From Paenibacillus sacheonensis (GTDB lineage: Bacteria; Bacillota; Bacilli; Paenibacillales; Paenibacillaceae), in NCBI RefSeq assembly GCF_009909195.1, contig NZ_JAAAMU010000007.1, forward strand, positions 248,001 through 312,000: a stretch of 64,000 nucleotides of DNA, in the 5' to 3' direction. The first letter of the stretch is position 1, and every line of letters starts with the position of its first letter. Below the pieces are notes generated by a model. It was not told where the DNA came from. It saw only the letters and a program-made list of their open reading frames with translations, and did no database searches. Shown here piece by piece: positions 59,462-64,000 of the stretch. Position numbers and translations under genes: made by a program.

Positions 59462-59495
59462 AAAAGCTGCCCGGTCTCGACCCTCGGCAGCTTTT
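59462..59495 (-). terminator. terminator of the HxlR gene
   Basis: AAAAGCTGCC and GGCAGCTTTT arms with a 14-bp loop stand 55 bp past the stop, so the NmrA-like operon needs its own promoter. Confidence 0.7.
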
Positions 59496-59549
59496 GTTAG
59501 ACGCGCTTATATTTATGTCCATCCGATATGAAGCGGCTTATGAAGCAGC

Positions 59550-59882
59550 TTACGAAGCAGGTGCTTCATATTTCTTCTTGTTATGGTTTTCTCCCCAGGC
59601 GCACATGACTTCTGCTACCGGAATCAAGGTTTTGCCGTATTCGCTCAGCGAATATTCGACTTTCGGCGGAACGGTGGGGTAGACCTTTCGATCGATGATG
59701 CCCTCATGTTCCAAGTCCCGCAGATGCTGGGATAGCATTTTTTGCGAAACATCGGGTATGTGCTTCTCCAAATCGTTGAATCGCTTATTGGATTCGATTA
59801 ATTGCCATAAAATCATCGGTTTCCATTTGCCGCCGAGAACTTGGATGATCGTCTCCACCGGACATTCGCGCTGATGATTCAT
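59550..59882 (-). CDS. HxlR family transcriptional regulator
   Basis: The 110-aa winged-helix protein reads CPVETIIQVLGGKWKPMILWQLI, NKRFNDLEKHIPDVSQKMLSQHL and YPTVPPKVEYSLSEYG. Its Cys near residue 7 is in the sensing position. The downstream NmrA/DUF2269 operon carries a candidate operator. TAGGAGA precedes the start. Confidence 0.92.
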   Translation of the reverse strand: MNHQRECPVETIIQVLGGKWKPMILWQLIESNKRFNDLEKHIPDVSQKMLSQHLRDLEHEGIIDRKVYPTVPPKVEYSLSEYGKTLIPVAEVMCAWGENHNKKKYEAPAS

Positions 59883-60032
59883 TGAAAACCATCTCCTAAC
59901 CGTTAAGGAAGTTCATTGCCTCCAAGCATTTGCTTAACAAAATTTTACAGGTCTTTGGCACCCCGGTCAACCCGAGCTTTTTCATTCATTCATGCAGGCA
60001 TGCATTCAAAACCCAAGTCAGCCGTTTCCCTG

Positions 60033-60788
60033 CTACTCTTCGCGGTCCTCCGTGATAATATGGCCCGGAACGGGCTCGAACGGAATGAAACCGGCGATCT
60101 CGCGCGTCCGCCAATCGATCCGTCGGTTCCGTCCGGCAAGCAGCACGTTGCGCGCCTCGGATGCTCGTTCCGCGGGCAGCATGAAGGCCGAGACGCAGGA
60201 GAACGCTTCGCGGAGCGTCGCGTACAAAGCCCCGATTTGCCGATCGCCGTGCCCTTTGCCCGTCACGTTCAACACGATCATCCCATCGGCTTCGAGCTTG
60301 CTTGCCGCCATCGCGAAGAATCGGTCCGTCGCAAGATGCCGGGGCAGGCCGCTGTCGGTGAAGGCATCCATGACGATCGCGTCGTACGTCTCCGCTTCCT
60401 CGCTCTCCAATATCCGGCGTCCGTCGCCGATCGCGACGGACGCCCCGGAACAGCCGAAATAGCGTTCGCTCGCGCGGACGATTCGTTCGTCGATCTCCGC
60501 CGTCTTGAAGCGCGCGCCCCGGCAGTGCCCGGCGATCGTTCCGATCCCGTGTCCGATCTGAAACACGCGCTCCAGCCGCGGACGGTTATGCGTCAGGAGG
60601 TGAACGATCGCCAGCGGATATTCGAACACGACCCGCTGCGGATCGTCCAAATCCATTACTCCCTGCACGGCCGCATCCGAGAATTGCAGCACCCGAAAAT
60701 TCCCCTTTTCTCCGTAAAGCTCGTTCACATCCCCCACGACGAATCCGTCGCGGCCCTCTTCGGCTGCCGCTTCATACAGCACGCGCAT
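60033..60788 (-). CDS. spermidine synthase-like methyltransferase-fold protein
   Basis: The 251-aa protein has the class I Rossmann fold of polyamine synthases: FSDAAVQGVMDL (strand/loop), VFQIGHGIGTIAGHC (cofactor loop), TAEIDERIVRASERYFG and DAIVMDAFTDSGLPRHL. The gate and catalytic Asp region reads DAFTDSG, so it may be a spermidine synthase relative with another substrate. ATG 60788 follows AAGGGAGC. Confidence 0.8.
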   Translation of the reverse strand: MRVLYEAAAEEGRDGFVVGDVNELYGEKGNFRVLQFSDAAVQGVMDLDDPQRVVFEYPLAIVHLLTHNRPRLERVFQIGHGIGTIAGHCRGARFKTAEIDERIVRASERYFGCSGASVAIGDGRRILESEEAETYDAIVMDAFTDSGLPRHLATDRFFAMAASKLEADGMIVLNVTGKGHGDRQIGALYATLREAFSCVSAFMLPAERASEARNVLLAGRNRRIDWRTREIAGFIPFEPVPGHIITEDREE

Positions 60789-60813
60789 GGCGTACGCTCC
60801 CTTCTTCTCATGA

Positions 60814-61359
60814 TTAATCGCCAACGATAAAATCGATTCGAGTCCCGATCTTCACCCGTTGGCCCGACACGGAAAAATCGGCGAAGCCGTTTACCTCATA
60901 ATAGCCTTTGGGAAATCCGTTCTTCCAATAATCCTCGATAAAGTCTTTATAGGCTTGACGGTCATCCCCGCCGTACGCGCCGCCTCCATCGAAACTGCCG
61001 CGCAGCGGTTCTCCATGAACGAGCGTCGTGCTGGCCCCGACATCAGAAATGGCGTAATCGATGGCATAGTTCCTCGTTCGTTCCTGAATCGGGAAATAAA
61101 ACGGCGAATCGGAATGATCGATCGTAACGCTTGGCTCGTTCCCGACGTAAGTCAGTTCTGCGTATATTGAAACATGCTCGCCATGTTGATACTCGGGTTT
61201 CGAGGTTACGAGCCGATACGTAAAATCGCCTTGCGTGACAGACGAATCGGTTGTCGGACGACCATCTGCATCTGCATCGGCGGGCGTGTCCTTGCTTGAT
61301 CCGCAGCTGGTCAGTGAAATGGCGAGTACGATGAGTCCAAGCGTGAAACGGATTCGCAT
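60814..61359 (-). CDS. lipoprotein of unknown function
   Basis: The 181-aa protein has a lipobox with Cys19 in LAISLTSCGSS, then a beta-rich domain (FTYRLVTSKPEYQHGEHVSI, IDHSDSPFYFPI, YYEVNGFADFSV) like Intracellular proteinase-inhibitor (BsuPI) domains. The domain match is by pattern. AAAAGGAGGG precedes ATG 61359. The stop is 25 bp before the spermidine-synthase-like gene and 69 bp after the next lipoprotein gene, so they may form an operon. Confidence 0.6.
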   Translation of the reverse strand: MRIRFTLGLIVLAISLTSCGSSKDTPADADADGRPTTDSSVTQGDFTYRLVTSKPEYQHGEHVSIYAELTYVGNEPSVTIDHSDSPFYFPIQERTRNYAIDYAISDVGASTTLVHGEPLRGSFDGGGAYGGDDRQAYKDFIEDYWKNGFPKGYYEVNGFADFSVSGQRVKIGTRIDFIVGD

Positions 61360-61428
61360 TTTCTTGACGGCTCCCTCCTTTTCATGATAGGTATTGCAGG
61401 TTAATTGATAGGAAATCAGGTCGAGCAA

Positions 61429-61884
61429 TCAGGAATGATAAATAAGCGTTCTTAGCTGGCGATGAAATTCTTCCGAGATGGCGTAGCCTTCGCTGCTCCC
61501 CGGGATTTTCACAAGCAATCCGACTGCTCCTTCGAGATCGCTAACATTCAAGGCAAATACCTTCTCGGTGCCGTCTATAAACGTCAGGTACATTAGAAAT
61601 AACGTACTGTAATCCATGTCTCCCTCGATTTTCGGGGAATGGTTTATTACCTGTACAAAGACGTTGATTTCATCGGCACTTTCAAATCTTTTTTCCGTAA
61701 ACGGAGGTTTCCCCATTCGCGTACACTCATTCGTACACTGCAATCGGACAGTCAAAATGTCTTGTTCGTTTATAGGAGCTGACGACTGAGTGATTCCACC
61801 AGCGGCGGCCATACTGCGCTCGTTGCCGGAAGGCAGTTCCCCGCAGCCTGCCGTCATGACGGCGAATGCGACGAGAAGCAGCAT
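61429..61884 (-). CDS. lipoprotein of unknown function, possibly with an ATA start
   Basis: From ATG 61884 the 151-aa protein has a signal lacking basic residues (MLLLVAFAVMTAGC) and no ribosome site. Seven in-frame codons upstream, ATA at 61903-61905 would give MKRTCSFMLLLVAF, a normal lipoprotein signal, and AGGTGA lies 9-10 bp before it. So the real start may be ATA, or ATG altered. The mature part (about 20-150) has the block EINVFVQVINHSPKI and no recognised domain. Confidence 0.6.
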   Translation of the reverse strand: MLLLVAFAVMTAGCGELPSGNERSMAAAGGITQSSAPINEQDILTVRLQCTNECTRMGKPPFTEKRFESADEINVFVQVINHSPKIEGDMDYSTLFLMYLTFIDGTEKVFALNVSDLEGAVGLLVKIPGSSEGYAISEEFHRQLRTLIYHS

Positions 61885-62018
61885 GAAAGAACAAGTTCTC
61901 TTTATAACGAGAAATCACCTCTTATCTTAGCTGTAAACGCAATCAATTTGAAGACGGGTTTAACGGAAGTTTTGTTGCGCTAGCCTGACCGTTTGCATAA
62001 CGTCTGCCCGCAACGCAA

Positions 62019-62052
62019 AAGCAGTCCCATCGGTTGCCCGTCGGGACTGCTT
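62019..62052 (-). terminator. terminator of the PspA-like gene pair
   Basis: AAGCAGTCCC and GGGACTGCTT arms are followed on the minus strand by TTTTGCG, about 65 bp past the stop. Nearby ATTAATG/CATTAAT repeats (62080-62111) have no evident role. Confidence 0.7.
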
Positions 62053-62118
62053 CGGCTCCTATCATCGTGAACACCCAACAATTAATGCCATTAATTGATG
62101 TCATTAATTACTTACCGC

Positions 62119-62682
62119 CTATTGCTCCGTCTTCCGTTCGCGCATCAGCTTCGCGATCTCTTCGTCAAGGTCGTCCGACTTGCCCTGCGTCAGGCGGGCA
62201 AGCTCGGCCTCGTAACGGCTTGCCGAAACCGCTTGGCCCGCTTCCAATTCCGATGACGCGGTCAGCTTTCTAAGCCGCAGCGTGTCATGTTTGCCGCCCG
62301 CCTCGTCTACCGCTTGCTTAAATGCGGCATAGCGGGCTTTGGTCTCTAGCAGGCCCGCTTCCATGGACCGGGCCGCGACCTGCGACGATTCGAGTTTTTT
62401 CTTCGTTTCGAACTCCTTTTCGAGCCATGTCCGCGCGCCGACGGAATCGCTCCTCGCGGCCGCCTCTTCGGCTGACGCGCGGAAGCCGGCTGCTTGGCGC
62501 TCCAAACCGCGCATGCGGTCCTTGGCGTTCAGCAGCTCGGATTCCAGCTTGCTGATAATGACGGCATAATCGCGAAGCTTCTCGCCCGCCGCCTCCAAGT
62601 AAGCTTCGAACGACGGTTCGCCGCGGCTGCCGGACGGCTCGGCGGATCCGAACAATCCTTTAATCCGGCCCATCAAACCCAT
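62119..62682 (-). CDS. second PspA/IM30-like coiled-coil protein
   Basis: The 187-aa protein opens MGLMGRIKGLFGSAEPSG, like a PspA amphipathic helix, then a long coiled coil (about 25-150) and a C-terminal LDEEIAKLMRERK, which resembles other PspA ends. At 187 aa it is shorter than the paralog at 2629 (223 aa) and the sequences are not close. It follows an unknown 366-aa gene by 18 bp in one operon. A membrane-stress role is inferred. Confidence 0.7.
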   Translation of the reverse strand: MGLMGRIKGLFGSAEPSGSRGEPSFEAYLEAAGEKLRDYAVIISKLESELLNAKDRMRGLERQAAGFRASAEEAAARSDSVGARTWLEKEFETKKKLESSQVAARSMEAGLLETKARYAAFKQAVDEAGGKHDTLRLRKLTASSELEAGQAVSASRYEAELARLTQGKSDDLDEEIAKLMRERKTEQ

Positions 62683-62700
62683 ACGATCGCTCCCGCTGTC

Positions 62701-63801
62701 TTAATCTTCGCAATATTTCCGTGAATCCGCCGGTTGGAACGACGCTTGCGTAATGAATCTCCCCGGTTCACCGTCATCGCCATACTCGAAGACGAAGACG
62801 TGGCTGCGCGGAATATGATTTCCAAGCACGTTGACGTACGGCGACAGGACCCGATATACCGAAGGGAACGGGCAGCAATACCAATACGAATCTTCCTTGA
62901 TCATGCCATGCGCGAGCAGCTCTTCCACCGTCGTCTCGTATTCGCGCTCGACCGGCGTTTCCCGGAAGAGCTCCCAATGCTCGTTCAGATCCTCGATTGC
63001 CTGCGCGCGTTCGCCGGAACGGTTAATATCGCGAATCGCGAGCTCCGACGTGACTTTCCAGATGTCGCGGGAATCCAGCTTACACGGCTTCAACGCGGTT
63101 CCCGTTCGAGTCGCGCTTCCGGCGGCGGCTTTCAACAGCTCCGGCGCCTTCAGCCCCTGCGCGATCAAGATGAAGTTGGACAACGCGATCCAGTATTGTT
63201 CTTCCGCTTCTTCGTGGCTCTCCGCCGATACCCGGCGGCCGTTCGTGATCGTGCCGACGATGGCATCGCCCGCCTGCCTGCGCGTCCTCGCTTCTTCGTA
63301 CAACAGAATCGCTTCCTTGAAGCGTTCGCCCTCGCCGCGCGCAAGATCGACGTCAAGCTTCAGCAGTTCTTCCATGTCGCCGGCCGCCCTGCGAAGCCCG
63401 GCCAAGTGCGCCTCCGGACAAGGCTGCGGGCCTTCGATCTGCTTGCCGAGCGTAACCGGCAGCGCCATTCGGGCGGAATTGGCGAACGCCGCCTCCTGCC
63501 TGGCCGCGACCATGATATCCGGCAGCGCGCCATACCAGACGTCCGCTTGGTCATGCGTCACGATCGGCACCGGCTTCGGCTCGCCTTCCCCGTCGAAAGC
63601 ATCGCCGATGAGCGCATCCGCCATCGTCTGCAGGCTGCGAGCCGCCTGCACGAATGCCAGCGCGCGCGGCGAATCGTTGCCGGCGAATTCCACGTGGAGG
63701 GAATACACTTGCTCGCCCAATCGTTTATAAGCTTCCAAATGCTCGATCGGACATATCTTCTGTCCCGTTATGCCTTCCCTTAACCAATCCATTAATCCCA
63801 T
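62701..63801 (-). CDS. protein of unknown function co-transcribed with the PspA-like gene
   Basis: The 366-aa protein opens MGLMDWLREGITG, amphipathic like the PspA-like partner's start, and has conserved-looking Cys/His blocks: KICPIEHLEAYKRLG and QPCPEAHLAGLRRA, a short repeat, plus a C-terminal SYWYCCPFPSVYRVLSP. No TM or signal. I do not recognise a family. ATG 63801 follows GGAGG; a longer frame upstream lacks a site. Its position makes it a candidate PspA partner. Confidence 0.65.
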   Translation of the reverse strand: MGLMDWLREGITGQKICPIEHLEAYKRLGEQVYSLHVEFAGNDSPRALAFVQAARSLQTMADALIGDAFDGEGEPKPVPIVTHDQADVWYGALPDIMVAARQEAAFANSARMALPVTLGKQIEGPQPCPEAHLAGLRRAAGDMEELLKLDVDLARGEGERFKEAILLYEEARTRRQAGDAIVGTITNGRRVSAESHEEAEEQYWIALSNFILIAQGLKAPELLKAAAGSATRTGTALKPCKLDSRDIWKVTSELAIRDINRSGERAQAIEDLNEHWELFRETPVEREYETTVEELLAHGMIKEDSYWYCCPFPSVYRVLSPYVNVLGNHIPRSHVFVFEYGDDGEPGRFITQASFQPADSRKYCED

Positions 63802-63960
63802 TTTCAATACCTCCACCGATAATAGTAATGAATTGTACGCAGCGGAATCTGCCAATGTTTCATAAATATTGCATAAAAGCATGAAACATTTCAACCATCT
63901 TCTGGAAATATCCGCCTTAAACGAGGTACGCAGCTGCCTCGGCAAGATGATCCTGCGGCA

Positions 63961-63990
63961 AAAAAGAGACCCGCGGCATCTCGCCGCGGG
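63961..63990 (-). terminator. terminator of a minus-strand gene beyond the right edge
   Basis: CCCGCGGC and GCCGCGGG arms are followed on the minus strand by TCTCTTTTTTG. Confidence 0.75.
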
Positions 63991-64000
63991 CCTAAAGTAT

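Overview
The window looks like chromosomal DNA of an endospore-forming, low-to-moderate GC Firmicute, most likely Paenibacillus or another Paenibacillaceae member. The reasons are two GerA-type germinant-receptor operons, an S-layer-homology protein, an LplA/LplB/LplC-type sugar importer with a membrane-bound AraC regulator, strong AGGAGG ribosome sites throughout, and a secreted F5/8C-cohesin-FIVAR-dockerin-like protein. The genus is inferred from gene content only. I see no rRNA, tRNA, CRISPR array, transposase or phage gene. Most genes from 2.6 to 48 kb lie on the minus strand.

Layout. 0-1.7 kb: the end of a first germinant-receptor operon (C, D, B). 1.7-9.3 kb: a sulfite-oxidase-like enzyme, a PspA-type envelope-stress operon, its probable two-component system, an aldo/keto reductase, and a dehalogenase-like hydrolase with a RibD-type reductase and an HxlR regulator. 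9.9-20.3 kb: a secreted NTR-like protein, then a carbohydrate locus with two paralogous binding lipoproteins, two permeases, a GH88 unsaturated glucuronyl hydrolase and an AraC regulator. 21-34.8 kb: a serine hydrolase, a VanY-type carboxypeptidase, a TetR-controlled pair, an ABC exporter with DeoR, and several oxidoreductases with HxlR and TetR regulators. 35.4-41.8 kb: a sulfatase next to a cystine-type ABC importer, TetR/DoxX, and an SDR lacking the catalytic Tyr. 42-48.1 kb: the cohesin/dockerin-like protein, an SLH protein, two tandem azoreductases and a hydrolase. 48.5-52.5 kb: a complete second germinant-receptor operon (A, C, B, D). 52.6-64 kb: an MFS carrier, a YhfP-type reductase, a YjgB-like protein, glutathione peroxidase with OhrR, an unknown two-gene operon, NmrA/HxlR genes, a spermidine-synthase-like protein, two lipoproteins, and a second PspA-like gene with an unknown partner.

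Regulation can be read directly at several places. A direct repeat (TTTACCG, 11-bp period) lies upstream of both the two-component operon and the PspA operon. A GTGCAAAATATAAT element lies upstream of both gpx and ohrR. TetR-type palindromes sit exactly on two promoters around 25.3 and 26.1 kb. TACTT/AAGTA-type inverted repeats lie upstream of azoR and two other genes near HxlR regulators.

The least explained structure is a family of three non-coding repeats of about 187 bp, at 9.46, 20.64 (inverted) and 35.0 kb. They are bounded by inverted CTAACGnTTGT ends and built of roughly 50-bp units; in one copy the unit has expanded in tandem. They resemble a MITE or a structured intergenic element that I do not recognise.
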